A stretch of DNA of 64,000 bases from Neoalteromonas facilis (GCF_002807665.1 NZ_PEAY01000003.1:458103-522102), one strand, 5' to 3'. Positions 16,701 through 25,721 are shown, numbered from the stretch's first letter. Numbers and translations are program-made. The notes: generated from the sequence alone by a model not told the origin.

Positions 16701-16892
16701 GTGTTGAAGATGGCTTTTACGAAACTCTACGGGGAGCAACTGTTCAATGTTCGCTTTTACCAGTGAATCAGGCTCGTATCCGAACATGGTATGCGCGTAG
16801 CTATTGGCAAATAGCACGATACCTTGCGGATCGACGACTAAAATGCCACAAGCAGTTTTTTCTACGATTTCGTTAAGTAGCTTTGTATCCAA
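13800..16892 (-). CDS. Multi-PAS hybrid sensor histidine kinase
   Basis: A 1030-residue protein with no membrane segments, so probably a cytosolic sensor. Order of domains: four PAS-type sensor modules over roughly residues 1-520 (each opened by phrases such as GILVVDPQGIVLFANS and ALFITDDTLKITWAN), the HisKA dimerisation helix with phospho-acceptor H538 in NMSHEIRTPLNG, the HATPase domain with DTGIGIP and GGTGLGLSI, a degenerate receiver-like segment (about 765-885) lacking the acidic pocket and phospho-aspartate, and a canonical C-terminal receiver with D953 in LMDCQMPEMDG. No response regulator or HPt gene is adjacent, so it is an orphan; its stimulus and output are unknown. Confidence 0.9.
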   Translation of the reverse strand: MDTKLLNEIVEKTACGILVVDPQGIVLFANSYAHTMFGYEPDSLVKANIEQLLPVEFRKSHLQHITSFFAKGRAREMGKGNSFPALHADQHIFYISVNLTPSHNGQNVIVTVTETTKHHQREEGLTSEKNQLSADKERLQLLSQQSNSALFITDDTLKITWANEAFSRLIELSDANYPTILDLAGRNTGLTELGRIQQAMNIKSHYSGELLLYAQSGREFWAIADFQPYQSNQNECGFIGSLTDITEHKQLERNLVETSNLQRAMLNSAPIFLVSTNSAGIITLVNQFATQSLQCHAVDLVGQTTPFELLSKDALLALKEHLNLSPSADTPDLLFALKRAVVLEPMTLDTSFNGSNNHSIEVQLTVTSIAGSNQDDVGLVWLGRNISEQRAAEREVFRINRLLETTGEIARLGAWELDIVNNRLWWSDEVYRIHELPINSEISVDKAIHFYAPEARDTIANAVDKAVKQGRSWDEQLPLITAKGNRIWVRAVGYAEYKNAQPVRLHGAFQDITELKEAEQKALAASAAKSQFLANMSHEIRTPLNGVLGINQLLSKTELSSKQQEYTNLIAASGTNLLSIIDDILDVSKIEAGKLTITEQTLELQPLIMNIVDNTRAQIKERQQPVRVEYHIDDELPAAIRTDPVRIRQIIMNLISNALKCTDMGVISLNVEHNDNDILFSVSDTGIGIPEDAISTLFDKFTQVDGSSTRSRGGTGLGLSICKELAVLLGGNITVESQLGKGSTFTLHIPLKAGLGNSVHQHTINLLLLCNEPTVIAQWQELALSHPLNLTVLNSAPQAIQWIKVQIADNNHFSMVIYQTLEGMAGVELIKTLSHKGLLQTESCIFIDDDDMVSNNAICNELGIRHCFNSGTPLVDILRTLDSSEQPHSLDDAAHSALSHMRVLLVEDNPINQVVATEMLTQLGVQHALAVNGRQALEQLITDIDTFDAILMDCQMPEMDGFEATSRIRQMDVEKALTIPIIALTANARQEDIQACLACGMNAHLAKPILFEELKRALEQAMQPVNHYDI

Positions 16893-17225
16893 AGCAAATG
16901 ATTCCTTTCCAGTACATCATGGGCCAGACAGTGATAAATAGTCCTCACCGCCTTATTTGAATGAAGTATAGACTAAATTGCAAGGTGCAGAATGAGTTGT
17001 TAAAGGCGCATCGGAATTAACTGCCTTTGCGTCGGCGGCTTTGGTTTTCGTGGTTTGATTGCGGGAACCATTTCAGCATAATTGAGACATTGCTTTTACT
17101 TCACGCTTTGTGCAACGAGCCTGATGTTAGTCGCGCTTTCAGTGAACTCAAGGACCTATTTCTTGTGAACCTTTTGAACACAAGACATCACATGATATTC
17201 TTTGCACTAAATTCATCAGTTAGTT
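16893..17225. other. Intergenic stretch between divergent kinase and acyltransferase genes
   Basis: About 330 bases carrying two divergent promoters. A TTG-started plus frame (17027-17239) overlaps the acyltransferase start and has no ribosome-binding site or family resemblance, so no gene is called. Nothing else was recognised. Confidence 0.5.
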
Positions 17226-18158
17226 GTGTTTGTGTCTAAAGTTAAAGCTCCTTCATTTCAATGGCGTTTTTTGCTCCCGCAATTTTGGTTGGTGTGGATA
17301 GGTATCATTTTGCTTTACCTTATCAGCTGGCTACCGTTACCCGTGTTGCGTCAGCTGGCTAAGTTCAATGCATGGTTACTAAGCAAATTGGTTCGCAAGC
17401 GCGTTGATGTTGCGCGTCAAAATCTTGCGTTAACTTTCCCGGATATGAATGAAACAGAAAGAGAAGTTTTACTTAGACAGCATTTGCAATGTGCGGGGAT
17501 GGCGATTTTCGAAACTGCATTGGGCTGGTGGGCACCTGCGTGGCGGATCAAACGTATGGGTAGCGTAGAAGGTTATGAACACGTTGAAGCTATCCTGAAA
17601 CAAGGGAAAGGTGTATTTGGCTTGGCGATCCACAATATGAATTTGGAAGTGGGCTGCAGAGTATTGGGTTATCAGCATCCAAGCGTAGGATTTTACAGAA
17701 AGCACAACAATCCATTAATTGATTACATGCAATATCATGGGCGCAATCGTTCGAACAAATACATGATCCACAAGCGCAATGCCAAAGCTTTAATACAGGC
17801 GCTTGAAGAAGGGGAACTTTGCTTGTATTTACCTGACCAAGATTATGGGAGAGGGCAAAGTATTTTTGTACCCTTTGGTGGAGTAAAGGATGCAGCTACC
17901 ACCACAGCGACATTAATGTTCGCGCGACGGGCAAATTGTGTTCCGCTATTGATAGCACCACAATACACATCAAAAGGCTATACAGTAAAATTTTATCCAC
18001 CAATGCCCGATTTTGCCGATAAAGAAGATGTAGAGGCTTTGACGGATTTGAATAAGCAGATAGAGAATATCGTTAGAGAACAACCGGAAAGTTATTTGTG
18101 GATGCATAAACGATTTAAAACACGCCCCCACGAAGATGATCCTAGTTTGTATAAATAG
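17226..18158 (+). CDS. lpxL: Lipid A biosynthesis acyltransferase (LpxL/LpxP type)
   Basis: Transfers a secondary acyl chain from acyl-ACP to Kdo2-lipid IVA at the inner membrane, late in lipid A synthesis. The 310-residue protein follows E. coli LpxL along its length: an N-terminal membrane anchor (about residues 20-40), the H-x4-E catalytic motif HNMNLE, then FYRKHNNPLIDYMQ, the YLPDQDYG stretch, and the C-terminal WMHKRFKTRP. Start is uncertain: GTG at 17226 or GTG at 17232, both without a clear ribosome-binding site; no ATG lies in the right place. It stands alone upstream of a TcpQ-domain gene. LpxL and LpxP types cannot be separated here. Confidence 0.85.
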   Translation: MFVSKVKAPSFQWRFLLPQFWLVWIGIILLYLISWLPLPVLRQLAKFNAWLLSKLVRKRVDVARQNLALTFPDMNETEREVLLRQHLQCAGMAIFETALGWWAPAWRIKRMGSVEGYEHVEAILKQGKGVFGLAIHNMNLEVGCRVLGYQHPSVGFYRKHNNPLIDYMQYHGRNRSNKYMIHKRNAKALIQALEEGELCLYLPDQDYGRGQSIFVPFGGVKDAATTTATLMFARRANCVPLLIAPQYTSKGYTVKFYPPMPDFADKEDVEALTDLNKQIENIVREQPESYLWMHKRFKTRPHEDDPSLYK

Positions 18159-18211
18159 ACTTTTGCTGTTGGTAAGTACTTGCTATATGTTCAGCGGAAT
18201 TGGTAGGTTTA

Positions 18212-18820
18212 ATGAAGACAACATCAAACACATTGTTTTGGGTAAAGCACTTGGGGTTGGCAATCGCATTGATTGTTATCGCTGTGTTTGTGGTTACTCT
18301 GCAAGATGAAGTTGTCCAAGCCCCCGAGCCTGAAGGCGCGCCAGCTAAGCGCTCCGTAGCCGCTGGATTAAGTAAGTTTTATCAAGATTTCCGCATGAGC
18401 TCTAATGATCCTATCAAGGAAGATGTCGGAGACTTCGTTATGGAAGTAGCCCAAGATGAACAGCCCTTGGATGCTCGTTTAGAATACATGACCAGTGAAG
18501 CCCGACCGGTCAGTGGTCGTTGGGTGGGTGAAAAAAAGTACCGGACGTTTAAGGCGGGTAGTACATTGCGGGAAGCCATTTCCAGTTTTGCCCAGCAAGA
18601 GGGTATGCAGGTTATTTGGGACCTTGATCAGGACTTTGTGGTGAAGCATCAGTTCCAAATGGATACCACTATCGCCAGTGCCGTCAAACAAATATCTAAT
18701 GCGATTGATAGTAATTTTATCGGTGATGTACGCGGATATGTATGCCCTAAGCAGCGCACCCTTGTTATAACTGCAACAGAGTCAGAATACGTTAAAGCCA
18801 ATTGTGTGGTTGCTAACTAG
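18212..18820 (+). CDS. TcpQ C-terminal domain membrane protein
   Basis: A 202-residue protein with one N-terminal membrane segment (about residues 10-31), a low-complexity linker and a C-terminal domain with KYRTFKAGSTLREAISSFAQQEGMQ-like layout, read here as the TcpQ/PilL-N secretin-accessory fold. In Vibrio, TcpQ helps the toxin-coregulated pilus secretin. No pilus or secretion gene is adjacent, so the domain is probably used for another envelope function. The ATG at 18212 was chosen over a TTG four codons earlier. Its stop codon abuts the stop of the oppositely oriented glnE with no base between. Confidence 0.7.
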   Translation: MKTTSNTLFWVKHLGLAIALIVIAVFVVTLQDEVVQAPEPEGAPAKRSVAAGLSKFYQDFRMSSNDPIKEDVGDFVMEVAQDEQPLDARLEYMTSEARPVSGRWVGEKKYRTFKAGSTLREAISSFAQQEGMQVIWDLDQDFVVKHQFQMDTTIASAVKQISNAIDSNFIGDVRGYVCPKQRTLVITATESEYVKANCVVAN

Positions 18821-21706
18821 TTAACACAATTCGGCAAACTGTGTCTGAATGTATTCTCTGTGAGCACTTAACGCCTGAGTATCAGGTGTGAATGACTGAC
18901 TTTGCAGGTTGGTTTGATGTATTGCTTGGCGCATTTCAAGATAAGCACTCTTTAACTTCTCTCCCATTTCCTCTGGAATAACATGAGCTTGCACGGCAGA
19001 GTCGATTATGCGTAAGTTATCTGGCCAATCGGTTAAGACAGGGTGTAAGTGTGCCTGACTAAGCACCCAATATTGCGTCATAAACTCGATATCGGTAATG
19101 CCGCCGTGGGCCTGTTTAAGATCAACCCCAGAATCTGAACTTTTCAGTAAGTGTTCGCGCATTTTTTCACGCATTTCTTTGACATCGTTAAGGACTGTGT
19201 TGGGGTCACGAGGAGCGCAAAGAATGGTTTTTCGAATGCGTAAAAACGCGTGCTGTAGGGCTGCAGGTCCCCACACCGGACGCGCCCGCACTAACGCTTG
19301 ATGCTCCCACGTCCACGCATTTTCTTGTTGATATTCGGTAAAACTATCAATGTGACTGCAGAGTAAACCCGAATTGCCATTTGGTCGAAGGCGTAAGTCA
19401 ACTTCGTAAATGTTGCCAAGTACCGTGGTCGTACTCATAACATGCATGATGCGTTGAACCAGCTTAACGTAGAATTGAGTGGCGCTGACCGGTTTTGCGC
19501 CATTAGTTTGGGTACTGGGCGCAGCATCATGTAAAAAGACTAAATCGAGGTCAGAACCATAGCCCAACTCTAATCCGCCAAACTTGCCATAGGCGATAAC
19601 GCATAAGCCAGAATTCTCAACGCTTTTCCCTTCAGGCTCTCCATAGCGTAAGCTGATGTCGCGCCAAGCACTGCGGATCACGCTATCTAACAGTATTTCG
19701 GCTAACGCGGTTAGGTGATCGCTGACCGCATTAGTGGGTAACGTATGGCATACGTCAGATGCCGCTATGATCAACTGCTGGCACAATTTAAATTGCCGCC
19801 AGCTGTTCATTAATGCTTCAAGATCGTCAGGGTCAACGCGTAATAAGGACTGCTGCAATTGACTGCTAAAATCAGCCCGTATTTCATCGATACTATTTGG
19901 GCGTTTTGCTAAATAGGTGGGATCTAGCAGTTCATCTAGCAGTAATGGAAAGCGAGAAATCTGAGCACTGATCCACTCACTTTCAGCACTGAGCACAAAC
20001 AACTGATGACGCGCAGCATGGTTTTCCAGCAGTAAATCGAGGTATGCGGTACGCCCTGCAATACTGCAAATGATGGTACTGATATTGGTTAAGGAGAATC
20101 GATGCGTCTGGTCTCGTAAAATATCGAACAAAATGGCAGGCATTAAGCGATTAAGTACATCTACGCCGCGCTGTCCCATCGGAATTTTGCTTAAGCGTTG
20201 TTTTAAGTTTTCAGTATCATTAAACAGTTGTAGGACCCGTGAACTATCGGCATATGGGCTTAATAGTCGCTGCCAATCGTGTTCATTGAGTTCTAGCGCC
20301 CACAAATCTTCACTTAACGCATAAATAGGATCTGTCTGATCGATAGACTCTTCCGGTGTTTCCATCAGTTGGTGAAAACATTGATTGATGCGCAACTGCG
20401 CTTGTTCAATAGCTTGATAACAATCTGTCCATTGTCGAAACGACAACATATTAATAAGTCGCTGTTGATTAATTACTTCATCGGGTAGCTGCTGGGTCTG
20501 CTCATCATTTATTTGTTGTAGACAGTGTTCAACCTTGCGTAAAAAGTAGTAATCAGAGAGTAGTTCTTTGGCTTCAATTTCATCGAGTAAATTGCAGGTT
20601 ACTAAGCCTCTACTCGCTTCCTCCAAAGCAGGCGTTTGCAAAAGAGGGTGTTTACCGGCGTGAACAATTTGCATGCTTTGAATAAAGAATTCGACTTCGC
20701 GTATGCCGCCAGAGCCCAGCTTGATATTATTGACTAAGCGCTTCCGTCGCACTTCTTTCTCAATCATCTGCTTCATACTGCGCAAAGATTCAAGCGCAGT
20801 GAAGTCTACATAACGTCGATAGACAAAAGGGCGTAACAGCTCCATGAGTTGCTGAGAATATTCTGATGCAGGGTTAACAACGCGCGCTTTTAACATTGCG
20901 TAGCGTTCCCAATCGCGACCCTGTTGTTGATAGTAGTCTTCGAGGGCAGAAAAGTTGGCAACCAATGGGCCACTATCGCCAAAAGGCCTTAAACGCATAT
21001 CGACGCGATAGACGAAGCCATCAGCAGTGACCGTATCGAGTGAATAGATAATGCGTTGTGCCAATTTGGTGAAAAACTGCTGATTTTCAATGGATTTCCG
21101 CCCGCCCGATGTATGGCCCTTTTCAGGGTAAGCGAAAATCAAATCAATATCAGAGGAAAAGTTGAGCTCTTGCCCGCCTAATTTTCCCATGGCAAGTATG
21201 CATAATGGCTGTTTGTGGCCTTGTGAAGTAACAGGCTCACCATACCGAGCGCTAAGTTGTGCGTATTGCCAGTTATAGGCTGCCATTATCAATACATCAG
21301 CCAGCAACGAAACTTGGCGTAAGGAGACCTGAATGGGTTGGTTCTGCACAAGGTCACGCGCCGTTATGGTGGCAAGCATGCAACTGCGAAATACACGCAG
21401 CAGTTTTAATAAGTCTGATTCGTTGCTCGGATTACCAACCGTGTCGCTCAGCAATTGCTCGAGTTCAGCAGAAATTGTGGCGTTATCACCTGCCAGCTTT
21501 TCGTTGTGTTGATGTCGTGAAATAAAATCTACGGCACTCGGAAATTGATAGCAAACACGTCGGACAAAGTTACTTAAACTGAACAGCCGTGCCATTGCTT
21601 GTATGTCGTGAGAGACGTATTCGCCTGATAAGGATTGCTCTAACCACTTTACATCTTCATGATATTGTTGCGCTAAACTTGTGTCATTTGGAAAATTGGT
21701 TGGCAT
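18821..21706 (-). CDS. glnE: Glutamine synthetase adenylyltransferase/adenylyl-removing enzyme
   Basis: Adds AMP to, or removes it from, glutamine synthetase under control of PII and glutamine, so tuning ammonia assimilation. The 961-residue length fits the family. Two nucleotidyltransferase domains are visible: the N-terminal one (deadenylylase) with GGQELNFSSDIDLIFAYPE, and the C-terminal one (adenylylase) with GGLELGYGSDLDLVFLHD, each followed by its helical regulatory part with RLRP motifs (VDMRLRPFGDSGP and VDLRLRPNGNSGL). The gene is monocistronic and convergent with the TcpQ-domain gene. No unusual residue was noticed. Confidence 0.97.
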   Translation of the reverse strand: MPTNFPNDTSLAQQYHEDVKWLEQSLSGEYVSHDIQAMARLFSLSNFVRRVCYQFPSAVDFISRHQHNEKLAGDNATISAELEQLLSDTVGNPSNESDLLKLLRVFRSCMLATITARDLVQNQPIQVSLRQVSLLADVLIMAAYNWQYAQLSARYGEPVTSQGHKQPLCILAMGKLGGQELNFSSDIDLIFAYPEKGHTSGGRKSIENQQFFTKLAQRIIYSLDTVTADGFVYRVDMRLRPFGDSGPLVANFSALEDYYQQQGRDWERYAMLKARVVNPASEYSQQLMELLRPFVYRRYVDFTALESLRSMKQMIEKEVRRKRLVNNIKLGSGGIREVEFFIQSMQIVHAGKHPLLQTPALEEASRGLVTCNLLDEIEAKELLSDYYFLRKVEHCLQQINDEQTQQLPDEVINQQRLINMLSFRQWTDCYQAIEQAQLRINQCFHQLMETPEESIDQTDPIYALSEDLWALELNEHDWQRLLSPYADSSRVLQLFNDTENLKQRLSKIPMGQRGVDVLNRLMPAILFDILRDQTHRFSLTNISTIICSIAGRTAYLDLLLENHAARHQLFVLSAESEWISAQISRFPLLLDELLDPTYLAKRPNSIDEIRADFSSQLQQSLLRVDPDDLEALMNSWRQFKLCQQLIIAASDVCHTLPTNAVSDHLTALAEILLDSVIRSAWRDISLRYGEPEGKSVENSGLCVIAYGKFGGLELGYGSDLDLVFLHDAAPSTQTNGAKPVSATQFYVKLVQRIMHVMSTTTVLGNIYEVDLRLRPNGNSGLLCSHIDSFTEYQQENAWTWEHQALVRARPVWGPAALQHAFLRIRKTILCAPRDPNTVLNDVKEMREKMREHLLKSSDSGVDLKQAHGGITDIEFMTQYWVLSQAHLHPVLTDWPDNLRIIDSAVQAHVIPEEMGEKLKSAYLEMRQAIHQTNLQSQSFTPDTQALSAHREYIQTQFAELC

Positions 21707-21816
21707 AATTAAAAAACAAAGCCCACGATGCGATTGGATGCCAGTGTGTCATATTCAATCAGTGGGAAACAGTAATAAAACCCACAATTTCGCAGTTGCG
21801 ATAAGCAAAGGTCATC

Positions 21817-22725
21817 ATGGAAACATTGGTAAAGTTAAACCCATTACCCGCAGATTTATGGATTTACTTGTCGATTGATTTAAGTATCGCTTTGATACTG
21901 CTATTCCTCGTTCGCTGGTTGTCTGGCCGCGTCACCGGAATAAGCGTGACGCACGAATTAGGCAACAAGGACAATTTTGCCTTTGGGATCAGCATGGCTG
22001 GGCGCATGTTGTCATTGTGTATAGTTTTAGGCTCCGTGGTAGGGCGCCATGTAGGGCAAGGTTATGAGAGTGCCGCAGTGGGCATGTTATTATTCGGTTT
22101 GATTGGTATTGCATTGGTGAGATTTGGACGCTTTTCTCATGACAAACTGGTTCTGAACCGATTAGACAAAGATAAAATGATCGATGAAAAAAATGTCAGC
22201 GTAGCGCTAGTTGACGCTTCCAGTGCGATTGCCAGCGCGATCATGCTCAAAAGCATGTTGCAGTGGGTACAAGGGACTGACATGAATGCCATTATCGCTA
22301 TAACCTCAGGTTTTATCGTAGTGTTGGTGGTGCTGCTATTAATGACTCGTTTTTATGAAATGCGCTTTGCCAGCAACAACCAGAATGATTCATTCCAAAA
22401 AGTATTATGCAAAGGTCATATGGCGGCGGCGATTGAGCACTCAGGTAATTTGATCGGGACTGCGTTAGTGGTTTCTACCGCGTCGATCCTCTTGCAATAC
22501 GATGCACAAACTTATGTCAGCAATGTCACCGGATGGTTAATCGCGAGTTTAGGATTAGCCATTAGTTTGTTGATATTGGTAACCGTTGCTAAACGCGTTG
22601 TGTTAGCCGGTTTGAATTGGTCTCAAGAAGTGGATCAGCAACACAACATTGGTGTTGCCGCGATACAGTGTGTATTGAGTGTGGGTATAGCGTTTATCGT
22701 AGTCGGTGTGTTTACCTACTCATAA
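21817..22725 (+). CDS. DUF350 family membrane protein
   Basis: A 302-residue integral membrane protein with about eight hydrophobic helices arranged as two similar four-helix halves (roughly residues 15-140 and 150-300), as in DUF350 proteins. Each half has a small-residue-rich helix that starts FGISMAGRMLSL in the first and MAAAIEHSGNLIG in the second. No biochemical role is established for the family. The ATG is preceded by AAAGG. It stands between glnE (divergent) and the convergent GIY-YIG gene, whose stop codon is five bases away, and shows no operon partner. Confidence 0.8.
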   Translation: METLVKLNPLPADLWIYLSIDLSIALILLFLVRWLSGRVTGISVTHELGNKDNFAFGISMAGRMLSLCIVLGSVVGRHVGQGYESAAVGMLLFGLIGIALVRFGRFSHDKLVLNRLDKDKMIDEKNVSVALVDASSAIASAIMLKSMLQWVQGTDMNAIIAITSGFIVVLVVLLLMTRFYEMRFASNNQNDSFQKVLCKGHMAAAIEHSGNLIGTALVVSTASILLQYDAQTYVSNVTGWLIASLGLAISLLILVTVAKRVVLAGLNWSQEVDQQHNIGVAAIQCVLSVGIAFIVVGVFTYS

Positions 22726-22730
22726 CGCAT

Positions 22731-23054
22731 CTATAACGACGGAATCGATCCTTGCCCGCGAATAATCGCCAATTTGGTTGTGCGGGTTTGTTTTTTTATC
22801 CATATCTCTACTTTTGAGGCCTGCGAGCGATTGCCAATCATTTGGCTAAATTTAAGCGTGAGGGGGTCTTTACCACGCAATGCTTTCGCAGACTTCGCGC
22901 TGTTACTGCAATGCTCCTTAAAGCGCCTTTCAACGTCGGTTGTTATGCCGGTATATAAGTGTCCTCGATTATTCTCAATCATATACACCCACCAGTGATG
23001 TGGTTCGGGCTTCGAGGCTGATTTTTCTTTATTCACTGGTATACTCTGCGGCAA
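22731..23054 (-). CDS. GIY-YIG nuclease-domain protein (YhbQ-like)
   Basis: A 107-residue single-domain protein with the GIY-YIG fold: VYMIENN at the start of the first strand, HLYTGIT for the second half of the signature, the catalytic arginine in DVERRFKEH, and KVEIWIKK with the following lysines. Stand-alone members such as E. coli YhbQ are of poorly known function and may bind or nick DNA. The frame begins at TTG 23054, with a GTG at residue 7 as an alternative; neither has a clear ribosome-binding site. It is divergent from hldE by about 13-25 bases and convergent with the DUF350 gene. Confidence 0.85.
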   Translation of the reverse strand: MPQSIPVNKEKSASKPEPHHWWVYMIENNRGHLYTGITTDVERRFKEHCSNSAKSAKALRGKDPLTLKFSQMIGNRSQASKVEIWIKKQTRTTKLAIIRGQGSIPSL

Positions 23055-23079
23055 CTATTGTTTTCAAATGTGTAAGCCC

Positions 23080-24501
23080 ATGAATTTACCAGATTTTAGT
23101 CAAGCGCGGATCCTCATTGTGGGAGATTTAATGTTGGACCGTTATTGGAAAGGTGCAACAGCAAGGATTTCGCCTGAAGCGCCCGTGCCAGTGGTTAAAG
23201 TCGGGGATACCGAAGACAGGCCTGGTGGGGCGGCCAACGTCGCATTAAATGCCGCGTCATTAGGAGCAAAAGTCACGCTGTTGGGGATGACGGGTGACGA
23301 TGCCGCTGCATCGGTTTTGTCCGATAAGCTCAGTGCGGCCGATGTAAAATGTGAGTTCACCCGTGTAAAGGGATTTGACACCATCACCAAGCTTAGAATC
23401 ATTAGCCGCAATCAACAATTACTGCGCTTGGATTTTGAGAAAACCTTTGCAGAAGTAGAAAAGAGTGATTTGGTCGCAGCCTACCAAGCAACACTTTCCG
23501 ACGTTGATGTGGTCATTTTGTCTGATTATGCTAAGGGCTGTTTAAGTGAGGCACAAGTGCTTATTTCGCTTGCTCAAGAAAAGAATATTCCGGTCGTGGT
23601 CGATCCCAAAGGCAATGATTTTAGCCAATATGCAGGTGCTACCGTGGTAACCCCTAATTTAAGTGAGTTTGAGCATGTGGTGGGTGAAGTAAGCGATGAA
23701 GAGAGCATCGAGCGTAAAGCGCAGGCCTTGCGCCAGCAATTGTCTTTAGACGCTTTACTATTAACCCGCTCCGAGCATGGGATGTCGCTATTTTCGCAAG
23801 AGAGTACACCTTTGCATTTACCGGCTAAAGCGCGCGAGGTTTATGACGTAACGGGCGCTGGCGATACGGTCATTTCAACACTAGCAGTAAGCCTTGGAGC
23901 CGGCGCAACGATAGCAAACGCGTGTGTACTGGCCAATATAGCCGCTAGCATTGTTGTCGGTAAATTGGGGACTTCTACTGTGTCCACCACAGAACTTGCC
24001 GTTGCGCTGCGTGATGAAGCTCATCCTGATGGCGGCGTGATGACAGAGTCACAGTTAAAGCAGAGTGTGATGGCAGCTAAAAAGCGTGGGGAACGCGTTG
24101 TTATGACCAACGGGTGTTTTGATATTTTACACTCAGGCCATGTCGCATATCTGACCGAAGCTGCAAAGTTAGGTGATCGTTTGATTGTGGCGGTCAATAC
24201 AGATGATTCCGTGCGTAAATTGAAAGGCGAAGGTAGACCTATCAATACCGTTGACCGTCGCATGGCTGTATTAGCAGGGTTATCCGCCGTGGATTGGGTT
24301 GTGCCATTCAGTGAAGATACACCGCAACGCTTAATCAGTGAGATTTTACCTGACATTTTAGTGAAAGGTGGCGATTACAAAATTGAAGACATTGCCGGTG
24401 GTAAAGAGGTATTGGCCAACGGTGGGGAAGTAAAAGTGCTATTATTTGAAGAGGGCGTTTCAACAACAGGCATTATTCGACAAATTGTAGATAGGGCCTG
24501 A
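23080..24501 (+). CDS. hldE: Bifunctional heptose-7-phosphate kinase/heptose-1-phosphate adenylyltransferase
   Basis: Makes ADP-heptose for the LPS inner core: the N-terminal ribokinase-like domain phosphorylates D-glycero-beta-D-manno-heptose 7-phosphate, and the C-terminal cytidylyltransferase-like domain adenylates the product. Kinase motifs are PGGAANVA near residue 50 and DVTGAGDTV near 265; the adenylyltransferase has the [12 protein letters not shown] nucleotide-binding signature and VKGGDYK. It follows E. coli HldE throughout. The ATG at 23080 gives the usual MNLPDF start; another ATG lies four codons upstream. The PEP-CTERM/exopolysaccharide region begins just downstream, with its own sigma-54-type promoter. 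Confidence 0.96.
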   Translation: MNLPDFSQARILIVGDLMLDRYWKGATARISPEAPVPVVKVGDTEDRPGGAANVALNAASLGAKVTLLGMTGDDAAASVLSDKLSAADVKCEFTRVKGFDTITKLRIISRNQQLLRLDFEKTFAEVEKSDLVAAYQATLSDVDVVILSDYAKGCLSEAQVLISLAQEKNIPVVVDPKGNDFSQYAGATVVTPNLSEFEHVVGEVSDEESIERKAQALRQQLSLDALLLTRSEHGMSLFSQESTPLHLPAKAREVYDVTGAGDTVISTLAVSLGAGATIANACVLANIAASIVVGKLGTSTVSTTELAVALRDEAHPDGGVMTESQLKQSVMAAKKRGERVVMTNGCFDILHSGHVAYLTEAAKLGDRLIVAVNTDDSVRKLKGEGRPINTVDRRMAVLAGLSAVDWVVPFSEDTPQRLISEILPDILVKGGDYKIEDIAGGKEVLANGGEVKVLLFEEGVSTTGIIRQIVDRA

Positions 24502-24581
24502 GTTGTCGGATTTTTTTACATAAATAATCGAATTTATTTTGGTAAATTTATAAGTCCATGAAACTAATGGGAATTAATTGT

Positions 24582-24597
24582 TGGCCCGATTTGTGCA
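24582..24597 (+). promoter_or_regulatory. Sigma-54 (-24/-12) promoter of PEP-CTERM gene
   Basis: TGGCCCGATTTGTGCA matches the RpoN consensus TGGCACG-N4-TTGCA at all but two defined positions, with invariant GG and GC at exact spacing. The transcript would start near 24608, giving a leader of about 100 bases that contains a small perfect hairpin at 24650-24665. Confidence 0.75.
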
Positions 24598-24649
24598 TTT
24601 ATCTACGTATAGTGAAGGTGGTTACCAAAAAATAAAAACAATTATCACC

Positions 24650-24665
24650 TGCGATTAAAATCGCA
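24650..24665 (+). repeat. Perfect hairpin in the 5' leader of the PEP-CTERM mRNA
   Basis: TGCGATT and AATCGCA face each other across two bases, making a 7-bp palindrome about 46 bases before the start codon and downstream of the predicted transcript start. It could be an operator or an mRNA stabilising stem. Confidence 0.5.
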
Positions 24666-24711
24666 CAAAAATTTTGAAAAGCAGTAACGGACTATAAACG
24701 CGAGACACTTT

Positions 24712-25689
24712 ATGAAAAAAATTATTGGATTAGCACTAGGCACAACAGCATTGTTCGCAGGCAACGTGTATGCTGGTCAGATTAGTACACCAACATCGGT
24801 GAACTGTAACGTTGAAAACGTTACATTGACTGCCGTGGCGGAGTCACCAGACGTCGTAGACATGTCAACTGTTAACATCGCTGACCTAGACAATTTACTT
24901 CAGCACCAACCTGACGATGTGACTCCGAACGATCCTAACGACGATGCAGTAGGCTATTACGCGTCTGCATGCGCGGGTTTCTTGGGTAATGATGACCAGG
25001 GCGGTTTGAGTTCACCTGATCCAAACTTGGGTGAAGAAGGTGATGGATTATTGAATGGTGAACAAAACAAGTTTTTTGATTCTCCATTTTTTGCGGGTGG
25101 TGCTTTTATCACACCAGACGATTACCTAGATCTTGATAACGACGGTAACGCTACAGACCCAGGCTGGATCCACTTAGCGTCTTCTGCATCTGATTCAAAC
25201 CCATTAGGTATGAGTTATAGTTCTGTAACTAACAAAGGCCAAACGTTAAATATTGCAGATGTATTGAATATTAAATTTAGCTGTATCGCTGGTGCAAATG
25301 ATTCATGCACACAAGGCTCTTGGCAGTTGACAACTTCTACTTCGATTGTTGAAGAGGTGCAAGCTGTATTAGGTCGCTCTACCTTTGACCACTTAGCTAT
25401 TTCATTAAAGTCAGCTACGCAATTCATCGTATATGATTTTAACTTTAAAGAAATCTTCACTAACGAAGCGTTAGGTGGTAACACAGCTTTTAACTTCCTG
25501 ACTCCATACACTCTTGGCGGAACATTCAACATGGGTGATTTCGACAATGGTAACGGTAGCATGCAAGGTATCTCTCACATTAACGTGTGGGCGCGTGACC
25601 CAATGGCGACTGTAGTTTCAGAGCCTGGATTGCTAGCATTGTTTGGTACTGCATTTGGTCTAATCGCATTGCGTAGACGCAAAAAGTAA
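24712..25689 (+). CDS. PEP-CTERM sorting domain protein, 325 aa
   Basis: An exported protein with signal peptide (1-21, ending VYA) and a C-terminal exosortase signal: SEPGLLALFG, hydrophobic helix, RRRKK. The long middle part is acidic, rich in Asp/Asn and has two cysteine pairs; I do not recognise a domain. It is the PEP-CTERM protein encoded inside the XrtA locus, and in related bacteria such a gene in this place is the main, abundant substrate. XrtA (44308) should process it at the inner membrane. It has a sigma-54-type promoter, a structured leader and its own terminator, so it can be expressed apart from the export genes downstream. Confidence 0.88.
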   Translation: MKKIIGLALGTTALFAGNVYAGQISTPTSVNCNVENVTLTAVAESPDVVDMSTVNIADLDNLLQHQPDDVTPNDPNDDAVGYYASACAGFLGNDDQGGLSSPDPNLGEEGDGLLNGEQNKFFDSPFFAGGAFITPDDYLDLDNDGNATDPGWIHLASSASDSNPLGMSYSSVTNKGQTLNIADVLNIKFSCIAGANDSCTQGSWQLTTSTSIVEEVQAVLGRSTFDHLAISLKSATQFIVYDFNFKEIFTNEALGGNTAFNFLTPYTLGGTFNMGDFDNGNGSMQGISHINVWARDPMATVVSEPGLLALFGTAFGLIALRRRKK

Positions 25690-25721
25690 GCAAAAGCTTC
25701 TTTCCAACTTGATTGATCATG

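Noticed and set aside
17027-17239. 70-codon plus-strand frame upstream of lpxL
   Set aside because: TTG start without ribosome-binding site, overlaps the acyltransferase start, and has no family resemblance.
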